This document shows, one piece after another, positions 12,082 through 22,685 of a DNA stretch of 64,000 nt. Both the position numbers and the translations under genes were made by a program. Positions within the stretch are counted from its first letter, which is position 1. Each line of letters opens with the position of its first letter. The notes under the pieces were generated by a model. The model had not been told where the DNA came from. It saw only the letters and a program-made list of their open reading frames with translations, and ran no database searches. The stretch is from Mya arenaria (taxonomy: Eukaryota > Mollusca > Bivalvia > Myida > Myidae), in contig NC_069124.1 in NCBI RefSeq assembly GCF_026914265.1, positions 92,700,566-92,764,565 of the forward strand, in the 5' to 3' direction.

Positions 12082-12841
12082 TAAGCATATACTGTAGGTA
12101 CAAGCAATGAGATGCAAGTCACAGTTCAATATTTAGTTCTTCCAATGACTAACTTTTGACAATTTTTACCCATCTCAGGGTGACCTATCAAACATCCTTT
12201 ATTTAAATGCTGAAGCAATAAATAAAAATTAAATACACTGTCAAAATATTTTTTGCATAACATAACTTTTCATTCTTGACAGTATGGTTGTATGGTTTTA
12301 AAGATAACCATCGCCATTTTCACGAAAAAAATTTTTTTGTCACTGTCAACAAACATGGTGGTAGAAAATGCCGGACGATTTTGACATTTTTTCTATGCGT
12401 CTTTTAACCAAAAACATAGATTAAAAGTTTTTTCCTCGTACTTTTCACAGATTTTTTTCCCTGCGTCTAATACCCCCTATCGTCTTATACCCAGTCATTT
12501 ACGGTAATAATGATTATATATACAGACAATAATATGAATAATGATATTTCTTTCATTAGTTCTGTTAGAGTTATATCTGTAATATGCACTGACAGAAATA
12601 GTTTTCCACACTTGCTAAAAAAAACACACAGACTCATACAGGTGACAGTGGTGGGTGGGGTGCTCTATATTTAACCTTTTTATTTTTTTATACTTACATT
12701 ACTTTATCTAAAGCATACATCTTTTAAATTTAAATGATGGAATGACTCTCACAGCTTTAAAAATATAAACCGTATCACGATAAAACAATCATATAACGTT
12801 TCCTGTAAACAGAGAAAATATATATATGTATATATACAAAC
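12082..12841. other. Intron of the YqaJ-type pseudogene
   Basis: AT-rich intronic DNA between exon 1 (ends 12842) and the SWIM/YqaJ exon. No gene or clear repeat is seen apart from short A and T runs. Confidence 0.5.
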
Positions 12842-13082
12842 CTCGCTGATAACTCATCAAGGTTCCCATCCACTGGCTTCTTTCTTCTAGACAAATACAC
12901 TTTAATAACATGTAATGACCACATTTTAAACTTTTTAATCGTCATTTCACTCAGGTCATCCATTTTCACACTTTATATCTGTCAAATATTAATCAGAGCG
13001 TAGCATACATTTACATATCAAGCAAGATGGCGAATTTTTACTCGTACATCCGGGTACTTGCAAAAGTTGTAACGAGCCTTCC

Positions 13083-13104
13083 GAAAACTGTTAAAGCGTG
13101 TATT
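13083..13104 (-). repeat. Right terminal inverted repeat of ISL2EU element
   Basis: The reverse complement reads AATACACG, then CTTTAACAGTTTTC, pairing with 4640-4661 with one mismatch. It lies 114 bp upstream of the possible start codon of the minus-strand gene. Confidence 0.75.
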
Positions 13105-13167
13105 ACCTTTATTTGCCATGGTAACATTTGTTACAACAGACTTTAACATTGAAGGATTTTAGGGGGT

Positions 13168-13285
13168 GGTATGAAATGCAGATAACATAGAGATAGAGTA
13201 ACGCAGATATTATAGACAGAGAAGGGTTTTATGAAATGCAGATAACATATACACAGAAGGCCATGGACAAACGCAGATAACATAT
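13168..13285. repeat. Short direct repeats around GCAGATAACATA
   Basis: ATGAAATGCAGATAACATA occurs at about 13171 and 13230, with a shorter relative (ACGCAGATAACATATCAT) at 13264. The spacing is irregular (about 60 and 34 bp). This looks like a degenerate tandem repeat just outside the ISL2EU right end. Confidence 0.45.
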
Positions 13286-13436
13286 CATAATAAGGATTTC
13301 TTCAAACGTATTGTTTCAAGTTATGTTGAACTTAGAAGTAAAAAACAACAACAACAGAATACTGTACAGTACTGGTAGTGTTTTATTTTTAAATAAGAGT
13401 TTATCACATTTAATTTTGATAATAAAAGGCTTATTT

Positions 13437-14240
13437 TGGTATGTAGGATTTATGTGGATGGGAGGATAAGCTAGGGACTTTCTCGGGAGTATTGCTGGTG
13501 AGCGAGTTTGCAGTTTCCTGCATGATGCTGGCCTCTGCAGTAACCACAGATGTGCGGGTGTCTGCAGCATGTAAATCTACAATTGCCTGCTCTGGCATTG
13601 AAAGTCCAACAGCCATTGTCAAGAAACCTATTCTGCTGTTTTGGATTTGCTTGGGTTGCCCAGCTGAGGGACTCGGTTTTGAACAAAAGTAACGTTTTTG
13701 ACCTGTTAGATGAGCTTGAGTTGTGACCATTACCCAAAACTCAGTATGCTATCTATTCCAGGGAATGACCTGATGCTCTCAGAACAGACAGAACTGCATA
13801 TCGTATTGTTGCAATGCCCACACGTCATGTATTTGGGCAAGACTCCGGACAAATTCTGCATATTTCATTAATGCAGGTGTTTCATGGGGGTAATGTGTGG
13901 CATATATGGCTACAAAACGGTGAAAAGCAGAAGTCCACATCTTGATAGATGTGATCTTCTTCGGCCTATGAAACTGACTTGTGAGAATCAATCAAATTGT
14001 AATGTAAATTTGCTGTTGGAGTCCACATGTTGAAGTGGCACAATGCAAAGTCAACAAATCTGTTTTGTACAATCTTTTGCTGGATTGATTTGAACTGGCT
14101 TGAACAGCAATAGGAGTAGAAATTGATTTGACAAACTGGAGGCCATTACCTCCCGTAATGCCCTGGGTGTGATGGGCAATCAGACCATCCAAAGTGCAGT
14201 CTTCATCGGAAGACAGTTCACTAGCTGTTCCATCCTCATT
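13437..14240 (-). pseudogene. Retroelement gag-like relic with Cys/His knuckle
   Basis: The minus-strand sequence reads IKMWTSAFHRFVAIYATHYP then PALMKYAEFVRSLA, followed after a stop by a break-containing stretch and then CWTFNARAGNCRFTCCRHPH with ICGYCRGQHHAGNC. The first block resembles the W..AF..F...Y....P...P.LMKY motif, and the second the Cys/His-rich knuckle, of gag-like proteins of tyrosine-recombinase (DIRS-like) retroelements and their derivatives in marine invertebrates. Several stops and a frame change (near 13735-13780) interrupt it. No reverse transcriptase or recombinase is present nearby, so this is an isolated fragment. The element class is inferred from motifs only. Confidence 0.45.
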
Positions 14241-14605
14241 TCAATAATTGTATAACCGTATAACGCTTTATTTATTTTGTATCGGTGTGAGTATGGTAAA
14301 TAATATAGTAAGCATTGCATGCTTTTAAAAGTACTTTATTTTGGGATGTAATTTCTTTCAAGTCCGATTCATTTAACTTTTTCTGTACAATAGATGAAAT
14401 AGCAGTTCGGGGTTTGTTAACTTTAGCGATAAACACCTCTAGTTGCTGTTAATAAAGTTCCATGCCTTTTAATTTCAGGGCTCCGACTCTCTTCATTCCT
14501 TTTAACGTTGTTTGAACTGTTCTGTCCTCATTTCAATAATTGAATCACAGTATAACAGTATAACACTTTATTTCTTTCTTATCATGTTTCGTGTGTGAGT
14601 ATGGT
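14241..14605. repeat. Diverged direct repeat of about 60 bp
   Basis: A segment starting TTTCAATAATTG and ending at GTGTGAGTATGG occurs at about 14240-14297 and again, with insertions, at about 14529-14605. Nothing coding is seen between them. Confidence 0.4.
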
Positions 14606-14934
14606 TAAAAGCTGAAATTAACAATAAAACTGATTGTAAAGAACAGAAAGACTTAAATATAAAATATAGCGTACAAAATGAAGTTCTCTATCAGATATAA
14701 ACATGTGGGAGAAATTACGTATTGTAAAGAATAACAGTTAGTGATTCATTAATTATTTTAAGAAACTATAACATGTCAAATAGGATGTGAATTCACCTTT
14801 CTGTAGAATACATAAAAAAACACATGTCACACACCACAGATAAACAATAGAGTTTCCACTTAATCAAAAATAGCACTGGAAACAGTTGCTGGTGTATTAA
14901 CTGCCGAGCAAAAATCATTTGTTGCAATACTTAC

Positions 14935-15105
14935 CAAGGAGGTTGTATGTCTACATAAGATGGCATTAGGTTCTCATCAAGGTCTGCATTACACACCACA
15001 TGGGTCACATCATGAACTTGGATAGGGTTGAACTCTGACAAGGTCTCTTCAGCATTGAGACTGATCTTGACATCTGGAGCTGTCTCCACTGACTCTCCAA
15101 CAGTA
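14935..15105 (-). CDS. Orphan spliced exon of an unrecognised gene
   Basis: The exon is flanked by a good acceptor (TGTGTTTCAG before 15105) and a good donor (CCTTG followed by GTAAGTATT after 14935). Its 171 bases are open in one frame and encode VGESVETAPDVKISLNAEET, then FNPIQVHDVTHVVCNADLDE and MPSYVDIQPPW. The peptide is acidic and I recognise no domain. Both ends are in phase 2, so it could be skipped without shifting frame. No partner exon could be placed, although the minus-strand frame at 16206-16330 is a possible neighbour. This may be part of a real host gene whose other exons are too short to see. Confidence 0.35.
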
Positions 15106-15881
15106 CTGAAACACATAATAGGACATTCTTTGTACATTTAAGGTTCAGTAATGCATCTAATCTTTAAGATGTAATAATGACGTGACCAAGTATAATAACC
15201 GATTTCCACGATACATCCTTTTAATGTTTTGGGTTTTTTAACTTGGTAACTTGGACAGAAAAAAAGTGTATGTATTGTAACATCGACACTGAATTTTGAT
15301 GTCCAGTTAAATACTTTCGCTAAAAATTATCAACAGGCTGCATTTCTTCTTTTTAAATAATTTCTTCCTTTTTTAGAGGCATATATTAAATTTAATTGTT
15401 AAATTATGAATATTTCTTTGTCACAAGATTTAAAACAAATGTCAGTCGTGCGATTTAATAAAAAAATTATTTAGACGTAACTTGGGACTCTTTTACCCAA
15501 ATGCCAAAATCGCTAATGAATGGTGATAACGTATTCGTGTAATCGATAATGAATGGTGTCGCCGTCACGTATTCGTGTAATCGATAATGAATGGTGTCGT
15601 CGTCACGTATTCGTGTAATAAGAGCTGTGTGACAAAGAAATTCCCAATTTATCTGATTAAGATTTACTCACTTTATATGCTTAAACTGCGAATTATGACT
15701 GCTTAAAATACAGCATGTACCGATGTTAACACAATGACTTCGTAAACGTAACTTAAGACACCAAAATATCAGCTTCGGATCGATCTTTACATCACATTTG
15801 AACTGAACGTGCGTGAAATTGAATGTTTTAAACCACAAGACAATTTTGACAAATCATTAGTTTGTGCGCCCGGCCCCGGCC

Positions 15882-16205
15882 GTACAGGCTCGCCCATGCT
15901 AGGACGTAACTTCCACGACAACACTTACCCATGCAAGGACGTAACTTCCACGACAACACTCGCCCATGCTAGGACGTAACTTCCACGACAACACTCGCCC
16001 ATGCTAGGACGTAACTTCCACGACAACACTCGCCCATGCTAGGACGCAACACTCACCCATGCTAGGACGTAACTTCCACGACAACACTTGCCCATGCTTG
16101 GACGTAACTTCCACGACAACACTCGCCCATGCTAGGACGTAACTTCCACGGCAACACTTGCCCGTGCTAGGACGTAACTTCCACGACAACACTCGCCAAT
16201 GCTAG
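15882..16205. repeat. 35-bp minisatellite, block A (about 9 copies)
   Basis: Tandem units of about 35 bp contain GACGTAACTTCCACGACAAC and CTCGCCCATGCTAG. Some copies are shortened, for example near 16035-16060. It belongs to the same family as block B at 16450-16885. Confidence 0.85.
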
Positions 16206-16449
16206 GACATAATGTTGTATTTATGGTTTTATCAGCACTTCTTAGGGGAATAAAGTCTAATTCATAACTCGGCATTGTGTTCACAATCTCATTTATTTTC
16301 CTCCACATGTCCCTCTCCACGCATGCGCACCATCAAAGGGAAACAACCTAACATTAAACGTATCAATTACAGCTTGAAGTACAGTAGAGTGTTATCTCCC
16401 TTCAACTGACAAAACCTGCCTGCTCGTTAAACCCTATATTCACAACAAT
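16206..16449 (-). other. Unique DNA between two minisatellite blocks, possible exon
   Basis: This interval separates two blocks of the same 35-bp array. On the minus strand it is open from about 16320 with MERDMWRKINEIVNTMPSYE then LDFIPLRSADKTINT, a protein-like peptide that runs straight into the repeat block. I see no convincing donor at the junction. It may be a host exon around which the minisatellite spread, or chance. Confidence 0.2.
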
Positions 16450-16885
16450 AACTTCCACGGCAACACTTGCCCATGCTAGGGCGTAACCTTCACGGCAACA
16501 CTCGCCCATGCTAGGACGCAACACTCACCCATGCTAGGACGTAACTATCACGACAACACTTGCCCATGCTAGGACGTAACTTCCACGACAACACTCGCCC
16601 ATGCTAGGACGTAACTTCAGTAACTTCCGCGACAACGCTAGCCCATGTTAGGACATAACTTCCGCGACAACGCTCGCCCATGCTAGGACGTAACTTCCAC
16701 GACAACGCTCGCCCATGCTAGGACCTAACTTCCACGACAACGCTCGCCCATGCTAGGATGTAACTTCCACGACAACGCTCGCCCATGGTAGGACGTAACT
16801 TCCACGACAACGCTCGCCCATGCTAGGACGTAACTTCCACGACAACGCTCGCCCATGCTAGGACGTAACTTCCACAACAACACTA
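16450..16885. repeat. 35-bp minisatellite, block B (about 12 copies)
   Basis: The unit is the same as block A, with a shared sub-variant (CAACGCTCGCCCATGCTAGG) dominating the distal half. That suggests local amplification after the two blocks separated. Confidence 0.85.
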
Positions 16886-16922
16886 ACCCATGCTTTGCTT
16901 GTTCCACCATCTTGGATTTTCT

Positions 16923-17048
16923 ACACAGTATCAATGCGCGCATTCGGTCCTACTTTTCTTTTGCGGGATTAGCTATATGCCACACAGTATCAATGCCCAC
17001 ATTCGGTCCTACTTTTCTGTCGCGGGATTAGCTATATGCCACACAGTT
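16923..17048. repeat. Two-copy 58-bp tandem duplication
   Basis: The segment starting ACAGTATCAATG and ending GCTATATGCCAC is present twice (about 16923 and 16981), directly beside minisatellite block B, with a few substitutions. Confidence 0.75.
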
Positions 17049-18083
17049 TGTCAAAATATACAATGGGCTGTGTACATGAACAAATTCTGAATAATTTGTG
17101 ACGTAACATTTGAGACACGACTTTCGGCGAAATATTTTGGGTGATCAATACACATTTTGTACGTATTTATGGGAACTATTGTTTTCATCAAATGAACAAC
17201 TGACCTTGGTAAAATTAAAAACAGGTCACTTGGTGCATTATACATGTCTGTTGTCGTCCAAACACCAAGCAAATTTTATATGTGTATAATAATAATTTTT
17301 ACAGGAACTAGTTATTTTTTAAGGAAATGGCACGCTGTGTTTCCTCTTGTAGTCAGTAGCACTTCCAGTCCACTTTTCTTGATGGTTGTGCGGTAACTTA
17401 CATATGATTGGGTTAACCCAATCAGAGTAATCAAAGTAAGACAATGTTGAAGAGTATTTTGGGTCTTCTTTTAGTCCCTCAATTTCAGAGAGAATGGTTG
17501 ACAGTTCATATCATTTCAAGGGATCTTTTGCTGTTATTTTCTGTAACATCATCTTCAAGGTCAGCTTCAGCTAATGCCACCTTTCTTATCTTCCATAAGT
17601 TTAATGTCAATGTCAAGATTTACTTTCTGGCGTAAAGCGCCTACAGCTCAAGTTTTTCTTGTTCATCAAGTTCACCTTTTTCCTCTCTAGCTCTGCTGCT
17701 TGTTCTGCATAGGCAACTTTGGTTTGGGCAACCTGTTATGTAAGATGACTAGACTTCAAAGTTAATGCACAACTTCTCAAACTATACACTTAACTTCTCA
17801 ATGAAGACATCACATCTAAATTTCAATCCATATCACTCAAGAGATTAAATCAAACAAATAAACATTTTTCTAATGATACGAAAGTTTTAACAGTCAGGGA
17901 GTTTAAAATACATACATTGTTGTGAACGCCCAAGCCAAATAGGGCTATAATTTTCAGTAGAAAGAAAACCGAAAGCCTGGTGGTATGATTAAACCAGAAA
18001 CTCCAAAAAACTGCACTGAATAGCCAAGGTTACACACAACTAAATTAAAAGAATTTGCATATTGTAGGAAAATGTGTCATTTT
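17049..18083. other. No gene seen
   Basis: Only non-descript open frames. A CT-rich stretch near 17500-17700 has no supported exon. Confidence 0.35.
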
Positions 18084-18650
18084 TAGCTTGACTATTCGAA
18101 GAATAAGGAGAGCTATACTACTTGCCCAAGCGTCGGCGTCTTTGGTTAAGGTTTTGCGTGCAAGCACACATAGGTAAATATCTCCGCAACGTCTTGAGGT
18201 ATTGCATTGAGACTTTATACAATGGTACTCAACCATCCAACCTACTTAATGAACCAAGTTAGATAACTCTAGTTTGCATTTAATGCAAATAATAGGCCTT
18301 TATTATTTGACTTAGAAATTCTGGTTAAGGTTTTGCGTGCAAGCACACATAGGTTAATATCTCAGCAACTACTTGAGGTATTGCATTGAGACTTTATACA
18401 ATGGTATTCATCAACCTAACCTAATTGAATAACCAAGTTAGATAACTGTATTTTGCAAATAATGACCCTTTATTATTACACTTAAAATTTTGCATGTAAC
18501 CACATTTATGTTAATATCTCAGCACATCATATATTGCATTGAAATCTAATCTAACAGTGATCCATGCATGTTTCGCCAAAACTTTTCAATCCTTACACTG
18601 AAAAGCGGCGGAATAGTCGAGCACGCTGTCTCTGTGACAGCTCTTGTTTT
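18084..18650. mobile_element. TAGCTYGACTATTCG inverted-repeat element, copy 1
   Basis: The left end TAGCTTGACTATTCGAAG is echoed inverted near 18610 (GGAATAGTCGAGC). It is followed by a perfect-looking stem-loop (GCTGTC...GACAGC) and then CTTGTTTT. The interior holds two tandem copies of about 215 bp (the motif GGTTAAGGTTTTGCGTGCAA at 18147 and 18323) and a third diverged partial copy. I know this kind of sequence as very abundant in bivalve genomes; its transposition mechanism is not clear to me. Confidence 0.55.
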
Positions 18651-18862
18651 ATATAAAGGAGTATGTTTTATTATACCAACACCAACTAAATATTACAGTA
18701 CAGCATGAATATTAGTTTTTATAAAAACATACTGTGTCAATCATGATGGTAAAATTCATAAATGAATATACATAACTATCATAAACATCATAATGTAAAT
18801 GTTCAAAGTGAACTAAAATCTATTTTCCAAGAACATTAACTGAGTAATTCATAGTTTTCATT

Positions 18863-19900
18863 TTAATTTTCCACTCTTATGTTTTCATATCCGTTTTGCG
18901 CCAGTCCTGACAGTAAATAAGACAATTGATTTAAGTGGTCGTCGTTACATTCAGAGTCAATAAACAACCTGCCGTGAACTTCTAGCGGAAAGTAGCTCTG
19001 TGTATTGAAACCATCGCTTGTTTCTTCGTTCATATATATGGGTTGATCTACCGGAGCTGATGTAGGAGGCTCTTTGTCCATTAAAACGCTTACAAAATCC
19101 CAATGGTCGTTACAATCGGGGAGACCTAACTGGTTTTGAGGAACATCAGGCCAAATGTCCTGACCTTGGGAATACAATGAAGAGTACTGTACAGTTGCGG
19201 TTGCCTGTTCGTAAGACGAGGTTTGGTTTAGTCCATAGGATGAGGCTTGGTTTTGTTGGCAAACATTCATTGATTCTTGACCATTTTGTGGGCTGCAGTA
19301 TATTGCCCCGTAAAGTGTCTTCATCAACGGTTGTCCTTGTATGATTTTTAGGTTTCTTTTTTAAACGCTTCTTCAACAGTTTAGAAACCATCGCACGTAA
19401 GGTTTTATGCGTCTTAGATTTAAAATGGTCTGATGTATGCTTTTCAATAGCCAAAACTGGTATTTTGATATTTTTTGTTTGTGTATAAAGCTATGAATAA
19501 AAACATTATAAATCTGAATATCAAATGTTATTTTCTTCCATTTAACAATTTATATTATACCTGTACATGATGAACTTGGCACTGCAGATATGACACAACA
19601 GTCACTCTCATCATCACTTCTGTCCTCATAGTGAGGAATTTGGGGACATATGTCAAAATCACCCATCATTTGAATAAATGTTCTTAGCATGCTTTTCAGT
19701 TTTTCATTTTCACATGTAAGCTGATCAATTTCATTCAAATAATTGTCTGTATTCTTACACAGTGTCACTATATGATCGTCTTTGGCAGCAATCTCTGTTT
19801 TTAAATTAACATTGCTCTCTACCAAATGCTGGTTATTGTCTTTCAATGTATCTTATGTAGTTGAAGTTAAGCTAAATCTGCAGGAGACAAAATTATTCTT
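18863..19900 (-). pseudogene. Unrecognised coiled-coil gene, copy 1 (broken upstream)
   Basis: On the minus strand an exon ending at the donor near 19560 encodes a heptad-rich helix (NNQHLVESNVNLKTEIAAKD, then NEIDQLTCENEKLKSMLRTF) and an acidic tail (DRSDDESDC). It splices in phase (GT-AG) to an exon starting near 19457 that encodes a basic patch (KLLKKRLKKKPKNHT). Past that patch the protein-like frame shifts by one base into a Gln/Asn/Ser/Tyr-rich segment (QNQASSYGLNQTSSYEQAT) that ends GYENIRVEN at 18863. Relative to copy 2 there is a one-base deletion near 19851, upstream of the coiled coil. I recognise no family. It could be a small nuclear or DNA-associated protein, judging only from the charge pattern. 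Confidence 0.4.
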
Positions 19901-20571
19901 TTCTGATACTCCAGAAGTTGCGATATGAAAAATAAACTACGTCCAACTTTTTCACTAAGTGCCACATGAAAAAAAAACTGAGCTTTACACCAAGCTCTTT
20001 ATGCCACCTCCAGTTGGGTGGAAATTTCATGGCAGTTGGTGAAATTCTCGAAGTGCCACCCATTTTTCACCAAATGCCACCCAAATCCATGGCATTTGGT
20101 GGAAGTTGGTGGAAAATTTAGGGAAGGGCAATTTTGAGGACAACATGTACACTTGAACTTATATGTTCAAAGTATGCTATCTGCATTTGGTAAAACCCTG
20201 TCTGTCAATATTATCTGCATTATTCTATCTTTTTGTTTTCTGTGTTAAATCCTGTGCCCGTTTTTTTTATATATACAAATGTAATTTTAAACTGTTGTTT
20301 TGATAAGTTACACTGTTGTCTTGGGTCCTGTTTTAAAAAGGTAATAACTATATTTACTTCACCTAAACATGAAAGGCAAAAAATCTTACGGAAATGACTT
20401 TATGCAGGACAATTCTGCTTTTATCAATGGTGATAAAAAAATTATTTTGGCTCACAGAGTTCTCAGCTCGAGCTATCTTAATAGCATGATAGTCTGTCCG
20501 TTGTCAAAAATTTTGTTCAAACAACTAAATGTATGGTGACCCACTGTCAAATTCCTTGACCCTATGTTGAT

Positions 20572-20835
20572 TCATAAAAAAACACTGTTGCCAGGGGCGG
20601 GGCTAGTAACCGCTATATGTCTATATGGAAAATTTCTTATCATCGGCGAGCATTGACACTCTCGGCTCACGACGAAATTGACTTCTTTGTTATATGTAAA
20701 AGTACTCCAGTTCACCACTTTATTTTGAATTTGCAGAAAAGATTTCAGCTTTGACACTTTTTTCCCACAAATTTTGAACACTGTTGAACACCAGAAAACC
20801 ATATCAAGATAATTTCGTTTCTCTGCTATCATCAT
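20572..20835 (-). CDS. 87-codon open frame at the duplication's 5' side, copy 1
   Basis: The minus-strand frame starts MMIAEKRNYLDMVFWCSTVF and ends PAPGNSVFL. The copy at 26556-26819 differs by one visible residue (S to I near the end). It lies about 700 bp upstream of the coiled-coil exon in the same orientation, so it could be a 5' exon. No domain is recognised and coding status is uncertain. Confidence 0.2.
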   Translation of the reverse strand: MMIAEKRNYLDMVFWCSTVFKICGKKVSKLKSFLQIQNKVVNWSTFTYNKEVNFVVSRECQCSPMIRNFPYRHIAVTSPAPGNSVFL

Positions 20836-21339
20836 TTCGTTACAGTCGCTATCTATTTCGCCAATGTTACACAGTCATGGCGGCATCTCTGGGGTCATCT
20901 CTGAATCCACCCACCTAAGAAAGAGGTCCAGCAAAATATCATTCAAAACCACATAATTGTCTTCAGATATGATATAAATCATGATTTAACATGAAAATAC
21001 ATGTTATGTACACATCACTAAATGCTACCTGAATGGGGGGAAACAATTTTTTTTAAGAACTACTTGGAAGGGTACAGCAACCCGGAAGCATTTAGTTGTG
21101 GGCAGACACCTGACCTGATTCCAAATAATTTCACAGAAATGTCTGTTATGGGACCATATATCACATTTGCAGTTGAGGTTGAAATGATCCTTGTCCGGGC
21201 TGTATCTTGACCATGCGTAAAAGGATTTTCAAAAAAACTTGCCTTGAAGGTTCACCATGATAAGGCAGTGTGTTATGCACAAGACCCAGGTCTGTACCTC
21301 AAAGAACAAGGTCACATTTAGAGGTTAAATGTCAAAGGG

Positions 21340-21690
21340 AGTACTGTTGATAGGAATGATCTGCGCTGAGCCTTGTATTGAGGTTTGAATGAGGGGAAAT
21401 TATGCCCTGTATCCGGTTTTGAAGCTTCAATGAGGGAACATCCTGTTTTAAAGCTTAAATGATCGGAACATATACCCTTCATTGTGTATTCAACCTTACC
21501 CCAAGGGACAGAATAATATGCCCTGTATCCTGTACTAAAGTTTGAATAAGGGGAAATGATATGCCCTTCATCCTGTATTCAAGCTTGAATGAAGGTATAT
21601 TATCTCCTTCTTTCTCTAACCCTTACCCTTGGTTGAATTAGGGGACATTATGAACTGTATCCTGTATTTAACCTTGAATGACATCATGCC
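21340..21690. repeat. Degenerate tandem repeat, about 60-bp period
   Basis: The phrases TATGCCCTGTATCC, TGTATTCAAGCTTGAATGA and AGGGGAAAT recur five or six times with much divergence. No gene is seen in it. Confidence 0.55.
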
Positions 21691-21699
21691 TTTCCTTTT

Positions 21700-22480
21700 G
21701 TTCTTATGGCTTTTTGTCGACAATTTTTATAGTGCCCGTTTTCAAGTTCCGTCTTGATTTGGGTTTCCGTTTGCGCGCACATTTGTATATAAGTGGCCGA
21801 CGAATAATTTTCCATTTCAACACTATGCGACAATTCCTCCGTATTCACAATGTGAAATCCATGATTGATGCCCGACAGCAAAAATTCAGGTCAGGATAAT
21901 CGGATGGCAGATTTCGTTTCCATGCGTTAAAAATTAATGACGTAGATCGGGTTGGTAGTTTTTTGTGCCGGAAGAATCCTTTTGCTCAACTTCCGGTGCG
22001 GTTGATTTGGCGTGTCTGTACCCGCATTTGGTGCCGAATGGACAAATCCCTTTGACTTTAAAGATCCTGCAGTCCTCTTTTTGACTCGGAGGAGCGATAA
22101 TCAAACTTGTGAAAAGAAAACTGATTGAAACATTAATTTGTTTGTTGCAGAAAATAAAGAACTAGAAACGGTTATTTAGTGATCACTTTGGAGGGTTGTT
22201 TTATCCAAAGACTTCTATGACTGAATCAAATTAGAGCGGTGTGTTAATTAAGCTATCAAACATACTAAACAAGCATTAAATAATGCGAGTTGTTTTATTT
22301 CAAGACTTGGAAAAAAGATGATTATAAAAACGCAGAAATGTTTAATTATGCTTATCACTTTCGCAAATGCTTTAATCATGTCTTAACTTCCGTCTAAACG
22401 TCGGAGAATTGAACTGTCCCTAGATGACAAAAGCCTTTAAAGGTTAACTCAGTTAATATTTTGAGTAAACTTACTCCCTA
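21700..22480. other. No gene seen
   Basis: Mixed-composition DNA with two overlapping open frames on opposite strands near 21680-21900 and no recognisable protein. Confidence 0.35.
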
Positions 22481-22485
22481 CATCA

Positions 22486-22570
22486 AATCCTCACTAAACC
22501 GGAATCCTCACTAAACCGGATATTTTGCTCAGTCCGGACCTTGTCCGGTTTAGTGAGTTTCCACTGTATT
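22486..22570. repeat. CTCACTAAACCGGA inverted-repeat remnant
   Basis: CTCACTAAACCGGA occurs twice directly (about 22491 and 22505) and once inverted (TCCGGTTTAGTGAG at about 22547), followed by TTTCCACTGTA. This resembles the end of a Tc1/mariner-type MITE. The other end was not found. Confidence 0.4.
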
Positions 22571-22685
22571 TGATTTTAGGCACAAGCACCAGTTCGCGCG
22601 CCATGTTTAAGAAAGTTCATTTTTTAATGGTTTCTATGAAAGCTAAAATGTATTTAAAATATTTCACAAACAATTCTTTTGTTTT

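Larger units (their letters stand above)
9674..12969 (-). pseudogene. ISL2EU second protein: SAP, SWIM, YqaJ nuclease, PHD
   Basis: Exon 1 (12842-12969) encodes a SAP-like helix pair: DDLSEMTIKKFKMWSLHVIK followed by NLDELSAR. It splices in phase to an exon starting at 11663 (AFCAWEENLPVDANAELAEH). Further on come a SWIM zinc finger (CSCAAGMLGCCNH, about 11200), a YqaJ-type nuclease (WHNQRKGRITASLFHLVASR near 10650; LAASPDL; CEVKSPETV; YYFQIKDQMG; DLFIYTLHG) and a C-terminal PHD finger (CGICG...CDGCSVWTHYVC...WFCKKC, about 9920-9760). YqaJ enzymes are exonucleases of the lambda-exonuclease fold. Breaks: an in-frame stop after GLATWP, a frame change near 11310, stops at 10998-11000 and 10494-10496, a frame change near 10372, and a stop at 10016-10018. 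The protein cannot be made from this copy. Confidence 0.8.
4640..13104. mobile_element. ISL2EU/IS4EU-type DNA transposon, two genes, decayed
   Basis: The element is delimited by inverted repeats. Positions 4640-4661 and the reverse complement of 13083-13104 agree at 21 of 22 positions (core CTTTAACAGTTTTC). Inside lie two convergent genes: a THAP-DDE transposase on the plus strand (4724-6790) and a SAP-SWIM-YqaJ-PHD protein on the minus strand (9674-12969). This gene pair is, to my knowledge, the hallmark of the ISL2EU (IS4EU) superfamily of eukaryotic DNA transposons, whose second protein carries a YqaJ-type nuclease. Both genes carry stops and frameshifts, so the copy is non-autonomous. Younger insertions sit inside at 7147-8845, 9099-9305 and 11769-12081. 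I could not settle the short target duplication, because the left end borders an AAC run. Confidence 0.8.
18084..20927. repeat. Large direct duplication, copy 1
   Basis: Positions 18406-20927 match 23976-26913 almost base for base, apart from a 403-bp block present only in copy 2 and a few indels. The leftmost 20 bp of the neighbouring element also match (18084 and 23957), so copy 2 appears to have lost about 300 bp there. The copies are 3 kb apart in the same orientation. The right border is sharp: AAGAAAGAGGT is shared, then the copies diverge. Confidence 0.9.
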
